64,000 bases of DNA, taken from assembly GCA_963678705.1 (NCBI GenBank), contig OY783217.1:4960001-5024000 (forward strand). The letters are read 5' to 3'. This stretch comes from Panorpa germanica. Taxonomy: Eukaryota > Arthropoda > Insecta > Mecoptera > Panorpidae. Every line of letters begins with the position of its first letter. Within the stretch, counting starts at the first letter, position 1. The position numbers were made by a program, and so were the translations under genes. The notes under the pieces were generated by a model. It did not search any database. It worked only from the letters and a program-made list of their open reading frames with translations, and was not told the DNA's origin. This document shows, in pieces, positions 50,959-64,000 of this stretch.

Positions 50959-53854
50959 GAGTCTCCGATAAGGCAATCATTTTAAGTAATCTAACTAAAT
51001 CTTCCTGCGTCAAGAATAAGTTTGTCAAAAAACAGTTTTATTCCCAGTGTGTGTCTAGTGTAAGAGTTACGTTTACTATATCGACAAATCAGAAACTCTA
51101 CTTGTATAAAAAGTAACACATAAAACTTAAATGTTGTAAATATATTAGGAAGGAAGCACTTAATAAATCATAGCTTGAGCTTTTCCTCATTTACATTATG
51201 TATATCGACTTTTTACGCTACAACTTTTGAAACAAACTTATAACTTTCTTCTTCCTGTAAAGTTTATTATTGTTTGTAAAATGTACATATTTTATAACTC
51301 TCAAATATGATGTATGGTGTAAAAAATTGTTAAGAATTTAAATACATTTAGTTTAGTTTAAATAAGTTTAGTTTTACATGATGTTTCATAAACTGAAAAG
51401 TAATGTAAATTAAGTATATGCAGTTGAATCATTGAAATCGTTGAAATTGAAGACAGTCGTTTTGAATTTTATAGAAAATGGTTACAAGAAATGTGTTTTT
51501 TTAATAACTGAGTGACATTTTGTATCATTAAACTTAATTTGAGAGTGGTAGATACATTTTCTTCCATTTAATTAACTTTTTCTGTTATTGCATAGCAAAG
51601 TTTACGGTAAAGTAAATTCTTATTATGCACCATGCGATTCAAAATAATGAATATGTTAATATAAAAGAAAAGAAAGTTTTCTTACTAATAAATCAAAACA
51701 CGAATGTTACTAGTACCTTACATTTGTGTAAAATTTTACTTATACGAAAAGGTCTAAATAATAACTATGTATATAAATATCAAACATGGAACAAACGAAA
51801 TTATTTATCTGAGATTGTATTGGTTTTCAAACCAACCTCTAAAGAGTCGAGTATGCGCTGCGTATATTCTAGACAGTATATCGTTTGTTTCTGCCTCCTA
51901 AAAGTTCTAAGTTAGTTCACTTGTTTAAGAGCATTTGCGTATATTTAACGTCCATTTAGTGGTGCGACCTATTACGCCACCCGCAATGAACAGCTCGTTG
52001 GAAATGCCGACGGTAACACATTTATACGAGCTACCATACCACTAACCATAAACCATTGTATATAGACTCTCAACTGTGAGCAAATCATTCCATCCTTTTT
52101 GAGGGTATGAACGTATGTAAGAGGAGAAACACGAAATAGTTATACTTTTATCTCTTTCAACCCAACCCAAACCATTTTGACGCCGTATTATAATCTAATA
52201 TTACAAAGAGTTAAGCGAGCGATAGAAGGAAGTAAAAATGCAAATGCAAAATGAGTAGAGTGAGTAGACAGAGTGACGATGAGTTGCAATGCGTTCAACT
52301 CACCAATCGCCACTGAATAAACTCCCAAGCTTACTGTTTACTCATAGCGACGAGTATTTCAGAGTTCACATCTGAGTATATGTATGCTGTACAAACAAAT
52401 ACACATGATCATATGTATTACATATTAAAAAACTTTACCAAATGCGTTTGAAATATTTCTCATTATTTATTTAGTTTGTAAACCTTTAATTAACCCCCAC
52501 CACTCACCATCATTTACAATTTTCTCTTCTAAAATACGCTACAATATTACTTTGATGGGAGTTTATATTTTAAGATAATTTTTATTATAACTTGGAATGG
52601 TTATTTAAACTTTCTTTTTTGTTTCGTTGTAAATTTAAAAACTTTTTATTCTTCTTACAGCTTTCTTGTTTTTAAATTCTGAAATATACTTACATGAAGT
52701 TTTGATCCATATGATTAACTTATGTATCTTTGTGGTTTGAAACTTCAATTGTTTTTTATCTTGATATAATAAAACTCTATTAGTTCATAGTTATACTATT
52801 ACAAACTCGAATATTACATGTCATTAGTAAAAACAAATTTAATAGACAAATGCTTATTAAAATTAAGAACCGTTTGTTAATTTTGCAAGTTGGAAGTACA
52901 AGTGCTGTTTGGGAATTGAGTACGTCGGAAGGTAAATGTATCTAATAAATATTAATACAAAAAGATAATAAGATAATTTATTCATTAATTGATAATAAGA
53001 TATTCCATAAAAACATTAAACATAGTTGGAAGCATAGTTCATCGGTAATAGAATAGCATCGAAAGTATAGACCGATGTTAAATAAATTAAATAAATATTT
53101 ATTATCAACTATAGGTGACGTTCACTTTGCCACATGTTGGATTACACTAAAAAGGGAAAAGAGTCCCCCAATATAAAAATCCCATAATGAAATCATTTTC
53201 AAGAAAATAAAAACTTTTTTTTTATATTTACATTTTAAAGAAGTTTTATGATCTCAAATACAGTTTTTTACGATGTTGCTTCAACCTTTGACCTCCATCT
53301 ATGGACTGTGCTATAGGAATCGTAAATCTACCACAGATTTTTATTGACCGCGACTTAATAAAGTGTTTTGAGGTCAACTATGCACATAAAACATTTCTAG
53401 CTTAGTGGAAAAATAATTTAGTGGGTACATGATAATAAAAGGGGACATTTTAATAATTGTAAACGGCTATTAAAATGGTATTAAGACTGTGTTTTGAACT
53501 TGGAATAAATAGCAAGTACCTCAGTACTGCGGCATGCAATAATAATTAAAACATTGAACATAAATGAGTGTTGTACACTGTCAAAAATAACATTAAATTT
53601 AATATAGCGTACACTGTTGTGCTTTACTGACGAGTCAATCCGTTCTGAACGAATCAGGCGAGACTGCAACTGTATTTTTTGTATTAAATGGCTTGGGAAT
53701 TAAAGTCGGATTCATAAATTCATTTTCTATTACTTTAAACATCCTAAAGTTAACGAATATAGCTATTTAAAATTATATTTGAATTTTACTTTGACCGTTC
53801 AATTTCTGTAGACTAACTCAGATAAAAATGGAAGCACTTGTAGCAAACTAGGGA
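50959..53854. other. Spacer, no gene recognised
   Basis: AT-rich. Composition is less skewed at 51950-52330, but there is no recognisable exon or repeat. Confidence 0.45.
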
Positions 53855-53965
53855 CGATGCATTTTAAGAAAATTTCTATATGAAAAGCAAAAAATAAACA
53901 TTGGAACTAGATTGTGGTAAGCTAGCAAGTGGGAAACTTTTATTGCAAGACAAAGTTCTACCTAG
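53855..53965. repeat. Unit of the 80-bp dispersed repeat, reverse orientation
   Basis: ATTTCTATATGAAAAGCAAAA, AATAAACATTGGAACTAGAT, TGTGGTAAGCTAGCAAGTGG and TTATTGCAAGACAAAGTTCTA follow the reverse-oriented unit at 31660. Confidence 0.6.
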
Positions 53966-54929
53966 AATGGTAAAAGGTGGAACAATAGTCTCTTAACATT
54001 TGGGAATTTGTTAGCACCACTGTTACTGACTTCTAAGGTTACAACTAAAGAACCTGGTTTCAACAAGACGGGGCAACATCCTACACCTCCAACGCCTCTA
54101 CAGCTGCAATTAGTGAAATTTTTGGCCAAAAACTAATATTCAAAAGATGTGGCTCGCAGACAGGATTTGTCCAATGAACAAATTTCTAGTATAAAGTTCT
54201 AGCAAGTTATCAAGTATAAAAAAATGATTAGAAATTTGAAATTCTGATTGCCAACTCATGTAGTATAGTACATAATACATGACATGTAATAAAATTTTAC
54301 AGCTTATCAAACGTATGAACAGCTTCACAAAGACATTCATACAGTGACTTTGATATGAACGTAAATGTCACGTATTGATATTCATTGTTACAGTACAATA
54401 AGTCCATAAACAACTGTGTTATCCCGTCGTCTAGACTTGCAAAGAAAGTGCTGAAGTGACCATTAAAAAGTCTTAAATTTTTATAGGACAAAAAATTCTC
54501 TTTTCTTTGATTTACAGACTCTAAAAAGAATTCTGATTTTATAGTGTGGAAAGCTAACTTGTAAAAATATTACGCACACTACTAAAGAATAGTGTTGTTT
54601 TCAATGAATGCTACAAAGGCATTAAATAATAAAATTACAGTTTCATGAGAATATGCTATGTGCTTAATAATACAGGACCAGAATATGTTGAACATGTTTT
54701 AAAGTTTAAGGTAATACTAAATATTATAGTCAGACATATGCGGGTGCTACCATTTTACAAAATGGCGGTCGAAAACGGATTTAAATTGTAAGTGCATGTA
54801 TATGAATTACAACCGCTGTTTTGGATCATTACTTATTTTCTTTGAAGTGCTCTACTTTACAGCGATGCCACTCAATATCTATCAGATATTCAAACACAAA
54901 TTGTAGAAAACTGATTCCTTGAGATTGGT
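53966..54929. other. Spacer, no gene recognised
   Basis: AT-rich. Near 54750-54775 an ATTTTACAAAATGGCGGTCG word recalls the ATGGCGG sites of the flanking repeats. Confidence 0.4.
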
Positions 54930-55215
54930 GATGTCTATTATTCAAGATGGCGGCATCCATGCACCACCAGACTCGATGTAATGCAAGTCTTTTCTATTTG
55001 TTCCTGCTGCTATAACATAACAAGAAGCAGTGCTGCTTTATACACATAAATTATTGTTCTATGCAGAATTAACATAATACTGACTATTAATTCAAAATAA
55101 TAGCCAGCAATTATTTTTTGTTTCATTTCTAAATGCATCCCTCTCTATTTGTTTTACTTGCCCACAAATGATGTCATTATATTTAAGCTTTCGTTTCCAG
55201 TTTTAGTGACGGTGC
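54930..55215. repeat. Dispersed repeat copy B, carrying AAGATGGCGGC
   Basis: Partner of 5150-5470, in the same orientation. TTCAAGATGGCGGCATCC, TTCTATTTGTTCCTG and GTCATTATATTTAAGCTTTCG are the shared blocks. The AAGATGGCGGC word lies at 54944-54954. Confidence 0.5.
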
Positions 55216-55309
55216 CAGTATTTTAGGTTAATTACCAAGCTGTGATTTGTATAGTCTATAATTAAAATTTTATTCGCTCGGTTAACTTGTAATGTTTGCG
55301 TTTAAATTA

Positions 55310-55359
55310 ATATATATACGTATAGTATATATATATATATATATATATATATACGTATA

Positions 55360-55440
<81 letters not shown>
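55310..55440. repeat. (TA)n array with ACGTATAG interruptions
   Basis: TA repeats are broken twice by ACGTATAG (about 55318 and 55352), about 34 bases apart. This indicates a duplication within the array. Confidence 0.95.
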
Positions 55441-55442
<2 letters not shown>

Positions 55443-55654
55443 ATATGTAATCGTAGATACACTAAATATTATTAATTGAATAAACATCGATCTGTAAAAC
55501 ATATTCTTGTTCCAGGGATTCTGTATATACCAAATTAGTTCGTAGCAAAAACAGATAGGAGCGTTGGTGAGTGATGGAGATGGGAGATCGCTTTAAAACA
55601 ATTATGTTCGACACCACATAGGTCTATATTTATATACAGATCTTATAGTATCTA

Positions 55655-55745
55655 CGTATATTTTCTTCGTTTGACTGCTATCCAAGTTAAATTAGTTAAA
55701 CTATTTACCTTATTAAGCAGCGGTGTATGTGAGAGATCTTATAAA
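55655..55745 (+). mobile_element. SINE body fragment
   Basis: CCAAGTTAAATTAGTTAAAC and TTATTAAGCAGCGGTGTATG match the body of SINE copies 1 and 3. The tRNA-like head is absent. Confidence 0.4.
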
Positions 55746-55819
55746 ATATCAAAATAAAGATTTATACAAAATTTTAGCTAATTACCTTTTATTCCGAGAT
55801 TTACACTTTTTATCACCTT

Positions 55820-56290
55820 AAATGATCCAAATGGGTTTGTGTCCTACGTCTTAATTTCTGTAAAACTGTACTATACATTGATAAAGTAGGTTACTAGAAC
55901 CTTAAATGTCCATTAACTTTTTAAAAACTCCTTATATATTAGAAGACATTAACAATTAAAATAGTCATTTTGTCCTTTAAATTATTAATGGGATTCAACG
56001 TTATAGAACATTCCAAGACAAGTGACATCACGTCAGCTAAGTTGTTATCTCTTTTATATAACAGAGCGGAAAGAGATAGCATATTCAACACAGAACTCCT
56101 ATCCATAGAAAAAATAACTGACCCTTCCTTAATAGTACAGACATATTACGTCATAAATATGGCCGACAATTCGAATTTTTAATTGCTGTATTACCGTCAA
56201 CATTTAGATATTTACTAAAATAAAAACGCCAATATACCTTTATTAACATCAAATTCAATCAACAATTGAAAAATCATTACAAATTGACTA
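55820..56290 (+). repeat. Dispersed repeat copy (family with 47270-47850)
   Basis: This is the second copy of the family, about 8.5 kb downstream in direct orientation. It is shorter in the middle. An open frame at 55970-56182 runs through it but is not conserved in the other copy. Confidence 0.7.
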
Positions 56291-57518
56291 ACACTAAAAA
56301 AAAATCGAATTTTTCGAAAAGTCAGTTCCGATATTTTATGTTTTTTGAGTCGAAACACCCACCGATAGTTTTCAATGGTCTTGCGTTCAAACATAACCGC
56401 CATATTACTGCACGTTCATATGGGAATATTTATTAGTTTTCATAATGAGTGCATTTATGTATTTGGTTGAATAAAGTTGTAATTAGACTTGGGTTAGTTA
56501 TTTACAACAACTGCATTCTGTTTGTTCCGTGCGCTACGGCATGATACCATACGAATACAACTCCAAACACAAATACCAACGCTGTACAAGCAGTGTGTAC
56601 AAAGCTATGCAAAGCTTTGCCTGTATTTCTATGTTATGTTAAATAAATTAAACATAAAACACAATAAATGGAAACTAAGATTATAACAAATTTATTTACT
56701 TGTTTACATATTTATACATTCTATTTCTACATATTTACAGTGGTAGTTTTTGAGATAAAAACAAAACATGCAATAAAGTTTAAACTTGTTTGAACTTGCG
56801 CATCAAACGTTCTAGGGAAAGCTATGTTTATTTTACATAAACTAATTTATAGTAAAATACTCGTACTTTAATTTTTATTGATGATTAAGAAGAACAGATG
56901 TCACGTTAGGTTTTAAAAAATGAGTTCTTCTGCTATATTCTACATACGTATTCGAAAATGTTTTACAAAGATATAGGCTTAATTCGTAAGCAGCTTATGC
57001 AAGTACAGCTCATCTTCAAACCTTATACAGTGAATTGATTAGGAATTAAAGACTGAATCGTAATTAGGTTATAAGATCAAGGTCATCTTCCAACGGGGCG
57101 AAAGGTTACTGCTAGTATAATTAAAGCTCAATAACAATTATTATCTACTTAGTCTCGATAGTATTCAGCTTGTGTCAGAATATTACAGAAACAACATTTA
57201 TTTTAAGCCAAATATCAAGAATAACTTTTACATAAATAATTAATACTATTTAGATGAGGGTAAGAACTATAGATTTTGTTCTTCCTGGGGCTACCGAAAG
57301 ACAGCTACTGACAGAATAAGACTTGGTAATTATTAGGTCCATTAGGGATTAATTAGCGCTTTAAATAAATAGTCGGAAATAGAATTTGTTATTTTGGTAT
57401 AGCGGTTTATTTTATCTAGGTTTGCAGTTGTTTCGTTTGATTGATATGTATCAATGTATCGCTGGAAAATTAACTGTCCAGAACTTGTATGAAATTGTAT
57501 AAAATTAGGATACGATGT

Positions 57519-57521
<3 letters not shown>
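56291..57521. other. Spacer, no gene recognised
   Basis: AT-rich, with nothing recognised. Confidence 0.45.

Positions 57522-57586
<65 letters not shown>
57522..57586. repeat. (AT)n microsatellite
   Basis: About 32 uninterrupted AT dinucleotides. Confidence 0.97.
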
Positions 57587-57588
<2 letters not shown>

Positions 57589-58782
57589 GTTAATTTAATC
57601 TCAAATGGTTAAGAGACATTAGTAATTAAAGTGCATATATTTTACATGCAAAATTCGAGGTAGAGAAGAATTCTACAAATTAAAAAAAAAACAGCATACG
57701 TGTGATGGAAATAGCATGGTATGTTGTAATGCATCAGCATGCAAAATACATAACATACTATCCTATATGGAGTGTACGTAACTATTGTACTTAATATTCG
57801 ACTATACTTTTGCCTGTGATTGCCACTAGTGAGTGAACCACTTCAATAATAATAAACCTATGTCTATCTAAAAACATAAATTGTAAGTAAAAACATAATA
57901 AGGAGTGATTCAAAACTAGACCACAATTAATTAGCCTCAATAAGTTTATGCTTCCGTCGTTCATTTCCGGATGTTTTCGTGACACTAATGACGTATCGGA
58001 TGGTTTATTTATATTTCCCAATATCTTCAGTAATTGGTGTGTCATATTTTACACAAAGAAAATTTATAATTGGCAATCAATAGCTTTCAACGTTCACGTT
58101 ATCGGTTTTGTCCATAAACTACCTCATTTCAACCCTCCAACTCTAATATAAATCAACAACCCTCCGTACCGTAGATTGGCTATCACCCATATTATATTAA
58201 AAAAAAATGGTTTACTGCTTTGACAATGTAACCACAATGTAACAGCTTTATGTCCTGATATCATTTATCGTTATTTTATTTCAACATTTTTAACAATCAT
58301 TTTATATTAACAAAAATAAATGATAGCAATTTCGTTTTTATTGAACATTGTAGATAACTTTATTATGTATTTGTCAGCAGAGTAGTCGAGATTGTTAAAA
58401 GTGTTACGTCACTAGGTATTCTAAAAATACAAATTTTATTAAGTTTTATAATTGTAGTATTCGTTAACTCTTAGGAATCACGTGGTTCTATTTTGGCTTC
58501 TTTAGAACTTTCTTTATGAAGCTATCGTAGCTTTATCATGACCATCTTCCCACCCTCGCTTGTATGGAACGTACTTTTTTCCTATTAACTCCAGAAGAAA
58601 TTCTGTGTTTTCTGTTTAAAACTATTTAAAAGTTATTGGTCAGACTCAAATGGTCCTACAAGTTATCAATTAGAATAATATCTCTTTTAGTTACAGTCAA
58701 AGAATCCATTTCTTCTTAAGGTCCTCTCAAAGTATAATAGAATATAATTGCGCCGCAATATAATTGAAAAATAATAAGTCTT
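57587..58782. other. Spacer, no gene recognised
   Basis: AT-rich, with nothing recognised. Confidence 0.45.
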
Positions 58783-58978
58783 TGCGAAAAATGATATATC
58801 GCCGCTAAAAATGAAATTTTCGCTGCGGAAAATGAATATTCCGCAGCGAGAAATGATATTTCAACGCTAAAAATGATATTTCGTCACTAAAAATGAAATT
58901 TCAACGCAAAAAATGATATTTTGCCGCGGAAAATGTATATTTCGCCGTGTAAAATGGTATTTTAGACGTGAAAAATAA
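58783..58978. repeat. 20-bp minisatellite, about ten diverged units
   Basis: Units of 20-22 bases follow the pattern AAAAATGATATTTCGCCGCT. Each has an A-tract, ATG, an AT-rich step, and then a short CG-rich beat (CGCCGCT, CGCTGCGG, CAACGCT, GCCGCGG and others). The CG beat varies while the A-tract stays. There is no coding role. Confidence 0.88.
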
Positions 58979-60234
58979 AAAAAATAAATTCTAAAAATAT
59001 ATTATATATATAAAAAAAAACATAATTTGTTGATAATGTAGTGAAAGTGCAACTTAGATCGCTAGCACACGGATCGGTAAGTATCAAGCAAAAACTACGT
59101 TCGGTATGCGTGCAATATGTCTATCGGTTGCTGTTCAATACATTTTGCATTAAACAAAATAAATTTAAAAATCAATAAAATTTAAAAGTATTAAAAGTGC
59201 ACAAAATCAGAACTTGAAAATAAGCATTAGTTTTCAACTACAATTTAGTTCGTTGCAGTAGTGTAACCTCTTAAAACAAAATAAACTAAGTAGACAGTTA
59301 TTCAGTACGACTGAGATCACATCACATCAACCGCATTGTTAGTATTTGTGTACACTTGTGTATATGTATACATCTAATACACATACACAGTGCGATGGTA
59401 CGTATATTTGAATATCGTCTATTTTGCTATCACAAAATGTTTGCGTTCCCACTTTAAATATCGTATGTTTACCATCTACAAACAGATGGAATATTTGAAA
59501 TGGGACCCACTGAAGAAAACCCATATGTGTTTTTAAGAGTACTTAGCTTGCCGACAAAATATTGGCTCATGTGTACTTGTATACTCAATAACAAATACAA
59601 CAAGTTACGCGCAAGATTAATTTCCTTTCAAGTAATGTTGGTAAACTATTAGCAATCACTTTTTGTAAAAAATAAATTCAAAATTTTCTATAGGTATATA
59701 TATTCGCAATAACAAACAATAGACTTAAGCAACTTTCATAATAAACCAATCATACTACGAGTATTACTTGTGTAATATATATAAATTTAATTACTTAGCA
59801 AGAAATATACTGTAATATATGTAGAAAGTTTAAGTATTTGTAAGTAGGGACTGTGTTTGACAGTTAAGAAGGTATTAAGCCCTTATGTAGCTGTAGGAGT
59901 CGCTCTACATTGAAAAATCATTAAGTATATGAAAAGGTGCAGGCGTACATAGCGCTGAATAAAATAAAATGCTAAATAATAAGGGCCGAGTACCTCCTCA
60001 GTCTCCAGTATAATCTCATTGTGCGTTGATGTTTTTTTTTGGTTGTGTTTAATAACTAAATAAAAATAATTGAAAATGGTGTTTAAATGATAATTTAAAT
60101 GACAATAAAAATGTAATTTTTTAATATTCATTTGAGTACATCAAATTTTTATAATTATTAGTAATTACAACAATAATTTATAATTTATAAATACGTATAT
60201 GGGTTGAATTGACTTATCTTTTCTAATTTATCAG
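58979..60234. other. Spacer, no gene recognised
   Basis: AT-rich, with nothing recognised. Confidence 0.45.
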
Positions 60235-60590
60235 CATTTCCCATTCTATTTTAAATTATTCTATTGTTATTTCTTTAATAATTTCATTATTTATCTTCCA
60301 ATATTCTTTTCCTTGTATTTTTATGAGTTCATTTGTTTTTATTTTAATAATAACTGCATTATGATCTGATATAAAAATCGCCCCCACTGCGATGTTTTTT
60401 ATACCAAAATATATATTTTGTCTATCCTAGAGAAAGAATTTCTTCTATTAAAGGACAACTGTACTTTATTATTTTCAGTGTCTTCCAATTGGAAATTGTG
60501 AATTAAGTCTTTTAGTGCATAATTTTTGTTTATTTTCTTTCCAGTTTGATCCTTTTCAAAACACAATTAAAACGCACCCAATAGGCTTTG
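60235..60590 (-). mobile_element. LINE endonuclease-domain fragment
   Basis: On the minus strand, pieces of an APE-type endonuclease appear in order: RFNCVLKRI (family GDFNCVL; GD has become GR), LKDLIHNFQLEDTENNKVQL, FNRRNSFSRIDKIYI, SDHNAVIIKIK and GKEYWKINNEIIKEI. These are the GDFN, SRIDxIY and SDH catalytic-region motifs of non-LTR elements. Frame changes separate some pieces, so it is a decayed fragment. The RT region is absent. It is a different part of a LINE from the 3' ends elsewhere in the window. Confidence 0.8.
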
Positions 60591-63285
60591 CTTTTTTAAG
60601 TTTTCTTTGAGCGAAATTTTTTAAAGATCATTTTGTCATTAAAGATGCAATTGTCTTTAAACAATTTCTCAATTTCTTAGTGTGTGATCTATACTATATA
60701 CTTTCTTAATAAAAGTGAAACATTACTTCATGGTTATATAGTTAGATATAGATACCAATAGTGTACTAAAATGACAATCGATTTGCAACTTTGTACTAGC
60801 TATATTTTCAATTTGATATGCCTTGGTGGGTCTTGTACAACGCGGATTACTGTACATTCTTACTGTACGCGGAACTGTACATATTTGTTCAAGTTTTATA
60901 ACACCAATCCAAAACAAAGCAAACATCGACTATGCCCTAGAGCTGAAGTTAAGGGTAATTCCCTACGTAATGCAATGCAAATATTATTCAAAATAAATAT
61001 ATATCTGTGTAACCATGTATCTTTCAAAAAAGAAGGAAAAAACAACATTTTCGTATTTATTTATTTGCGCTGTAAATAAATTTGTGACAGTTACACAGAG
61101 TAACAAAATAACGTGTATAGCTACAGTTACAGAGGTCCATAGACCTCGTCTCTTGCCTCACAAAGCACTGAGCATTCCAGATTGAATAACAGCTAGCACT
61201 AGCGCGATAAAACGTTTATGTAAAAGCCTCAATTGAAATGTACTTTACAACATATTTTATAGTTGAATTGTTATTGCATAGACTGACTCGATTATATTTG
61301 AGTGCAACACAATAGGTTTTAACAGCGATATACAAGTGAAGGTTTGTAGTCCGAAATTAATTCAATGGTAGAACAATGAAGTTTAAATTACAATAGATAT
61401 TAATGCTTTGTATTGGTCGAGGTACACTCTTGTTGAGAACGTGTTTTAAATTTACAAATACGGAGTATACAAGTGTACCCTATTTATTTATACGTTGAAA
61501 ATCTAAAATATAGGTTTATAACAGCAAAAACATTTTAAGGTAAGCGTCAATAGGTCCGCACTACTTGCAGCGAAGATAAGTAACCCTACTCAGTTTTTGG
61601 GGCAAGTGAAATATACATAACTTGCTTTTTAATTATTATAAAGTATTAATGAGTAGAACAGCCGTGAAACTGACCCTTCCAATGTATGCCGATTCCAGTT
61701 GTTATCAGAGTAGTCTCGCACCTGTCGCTCCATACGCGTTCATTTTATTCCACGTTTTATTCAGGAAAGTCATAAGTAATTTTCCATTATAATATATGAG
61801 GGAATTATGTATAGGTTCAAATAAAAAATTAAATAGTCACAAAATTGTCTCCATATGATTACCTATATTATTATTTGTTTATTCACGAAGACGTAATACA
61901 TAAACATGAGCCATCAAAGTAATGAAACTAGCAATATTTGTAAGTTGCTCTACCAGCAAGGCCTGCTCCGATGGTGGCTCCAGTCGGTTACATAATCAGA
62001 CCCTTTTCTTCGTATTTAATCATCAGAATCAGAAATGATAAATAAAATAATTTTCCTTTAAATTGTGCTTAATATGATATATTAGCAAAAAGAAAAATGA
62101 TGAACAAAATTTAAATATCGAACACTTTCTAATAGCTTTAGGAAATTTTAATGGGGAAAACCCGATGGATCCGGGTCGAAATGTGACCTTGGAAACCTTA
62201 AACCTAGAGAAGCTTTATGACGCACTATGCAGAGTAAAAGAAACGAATAACGATTCGATAAAACAAAATAGGTTTAAAAATTATTATGTAATAACTTAAA
62301 TAATAAATGAATTGTACTAAATCCTTGAAAATTTAGATGTTTTTAATATCGATTCAAACTGGAAACTGGAAATATTGGACCCAGTGGGTATTGAAACCCC
62401 GGTTTTTCAGAAACTTCTAGATTTCTCTTTGCTTAAAAAGTCCCATCGACGCGACGTACTTAGCACCAACTATAAGTTTACTAGTAGCTACATTAAAATA
62501 AGTTACATTTTGAAGAACATGCAACTTCTACTGAATACAATCCTCATTTCTTCTCGTATATTACTAGTATGAAAAGGTGGAAAGAGGGAACAGGCGGATG
62601 GGGAAGTAGTTAGAGTAAGTGGGAGGTACTTAACTCAATTACAGAGTTTTCTGTATCACCGTCACCATCGCCAGCAACTCCACGATAAAGTCAGACGTTC
62701 GCAGAATTCATTATATTTGAAATCTGGCTTAACCGCTGTGAATCTGGAAATTGTTATTACAAAATATAATTAAATTTGAAATTGTTATCACATTCGGAGA
62801 TACAAAGTGGTAGAACGTGGCATGTGTTAACAGGAGGGTAAGAGGATTGAGTGGGGTCCACATCGGGTACTGGTGCAGTTGTTGCATAATTATTTTATGA
62901 AAACATGAGCTTTATAAATTAAATTACCATCGTAATTGGTATTTTATATATTTGATTGTTTCATTTTCATTTTCCATTTAATAATTGAATTAGCTACGGG
63001 TTTGTTACATACAATTGTATAGTTAATATGCATAGTAGTTTATTTTTAAATGATTGTGATAATCTCAGTTAAGTTTATATCATAAAATAAACCGGTTTTT
63101 ATTTTTAAAAGTTATTAAAGATTAAATTTATAATTACTAATGCAAATGACCGCAAGTGTGGCGATGGCATTGTCGTCATAACAGTACTTAATTAGTATTT
63201 TAATTCCTCATTGTCCCGCTACGATTAATTGACGGAAACAATAATTAATTTCATATAGAAATAACTAACATAAAATATGTAAGTA
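60591..63285. other. Spacer, no gene recognised
   Basis: AT-rich, with GC-balanced patches at 61660-61740 and 61950-62010. No protein was recognised in either. Confidence 0.4.
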
Positions 63286-63499
63286 TAGTTCAAATTATGA
63301 GAGTTCGGCGGCGACTCATACTTAAAACAAGTTGTGGGGTATAAACTGCCGATATAACTAAAAAGCACTGACTCACTTATTTTTTTATAATGTATATAGA
63401 AAAGAATAAGATAAATTTCATTATCGTATTATAGATTTATACCGCTCTTTAAACCTCTTTTAAGTATAAGTCGCCGCCGAACTATCGTGGTTTGGACTA
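63286..63499. mobile_element. TA-flanked MITE family 1, copy C
   Basis: GAGAGTTCGGCGGCGACTCA at the left faces AGTCGCCGCCGAACTATCG at the right. The inverted similarity runs on for about 60 bases. TA precedes the left end (63284-63285), and the right flank has drifted. It is the best-kept terminal motif of the three copies. Confidence 0.82.
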
Positions 63500-63589
63500 T
63501 TGTTAGAATTAAATGTATATGCCACTAAGCTTTACTTTCTTAAATCAACTAATTACATCTCAATAGTTAAGAAAACTTAAAAGTATTAT

Positions 63590-64000
63590 AATATTCTAAT
63601 ACTTTAAAAAGAACTTTATCATTCTTATACTCTCTCTACTCCTCCATCTCTCTCTCTTCTTCTTCTTCTTGCTCTTGCCTTCTTCTCTGTATCTCACTAT
63701 TCTTCTTCTCTCAACAATCCTTTATCTGCTTTACTCTAATCCGTAACTCGTATTCCATTCTTATATGCTTCAACGTTTCATTTTCCCGGTGACACGTTCT
63801 GCAGACTCTCTCCATTTTTAATACCTACTTCTCTTCTCCTCGTTTCCCATTTTTGCTATTCCTCTTGTATGTCTTGTGCCTTCCTCTTTTATGTATGACC
63901 GTAATTCTCTCTCCCATATTTTTTTGTACCTCTCACTGGCTTTTCTGCCTTATTTGAACATAAATCACATGATACTTTTTGTTCAGAAAAACTTGACCAT
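63590..64000 (-). mobile_element. LINE ORF2 C-terminal fragment, runs off the window
   Basis: The minus strand reads KIWERELRSYIKEEGTRHTR, MGNEEKRSR, then MERVCRTCHRENETLKHIRM, the GNEE...C..C....ET..H zinc region of R1/I-group LINEs. A strongly charged tail (QRRRQEQEEEEERERWRSRE) follows. The parts are not all in one frame. The pyrimidine-rich plus strand (63620-63720) is the complement of the charged tail. The 5' part extends beyond 64000. Confidence 0.7.

Overview
This is a strongly AT-rich stretch of insect nuclear DNA. One short exon of a host gene is clearly recognisable, at 4316-4482 on the minus strand. It encodes the start of the first immunoglobulin domain of a Dpr-family (defective proboscis extension response / zig-8-like) neuronal surface protein, with good splice sites on both sides. 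I recognise no other host exon, so the window is best read as long introns of that gene, though parts may be intergenic. The order of insect cannot be fixed from sequence alone.

Nearly everything else I can name is mobile DNA or its relics. From left to right: a LINE tail (about 296-640); a hAT-type MITE with an exact 8-base target duplication (720-1035); a block of about 80-bp repeat units (2458-2700); a short Helitron (2898-3212); a tRNA-derived SINE (3525-3770, with relatives near 38.0, 45.0 and 55.7 kb); the dpr exon; a Harbinger-type MITE (6140-6636, partner near 23.6 kb); a 200-bp TA-flanked MITE family in three copies (12.0, 46.5, 63.3 kb); a second MITE family (18.9 and 50.7 kb); a piece of 28S rRNA (about 21853-21952); a LINE family seen mainly through its 3' end (9.2, 13.7, 18.7, 20.6, 30.1 kb); two deleted mariner copies (34.8 and 43.7 kb), the first carrying a LINE insertion; LINE fragments at 32.8, 46.0, 60.2 and 63.6 kb; a 20-bp minisatellite (58.8 kb); and long TA arrays.

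The most notable object is at 25728-29270: a 3.5-kb DNA element with terminal inverted repeats of about 740 bp that are almost identical. It lies between two copies of a 3-base target duplication (TGT), inside the remains of a copia retrotransposon. Between the arms is one gene for a PIN/XPG (FEN1-like) nuclease joined to a tesmin/TSO1-type CXC cysteine domain. No DDE transposase is visible. The arms look young, but the gene carries one in-frame stop and one frame change near its 5' end. Related nuclease-CXC proteins are scattered through animal genomes; linkage to long inverted repeats with a 3-base duplication suggests a transposon home, possibly near the Academ group.

The pieces do not form a pathway. 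They record successive insertions into a long intron: copia, then the nuclease element inside it; mariner, then a LINE inside that.
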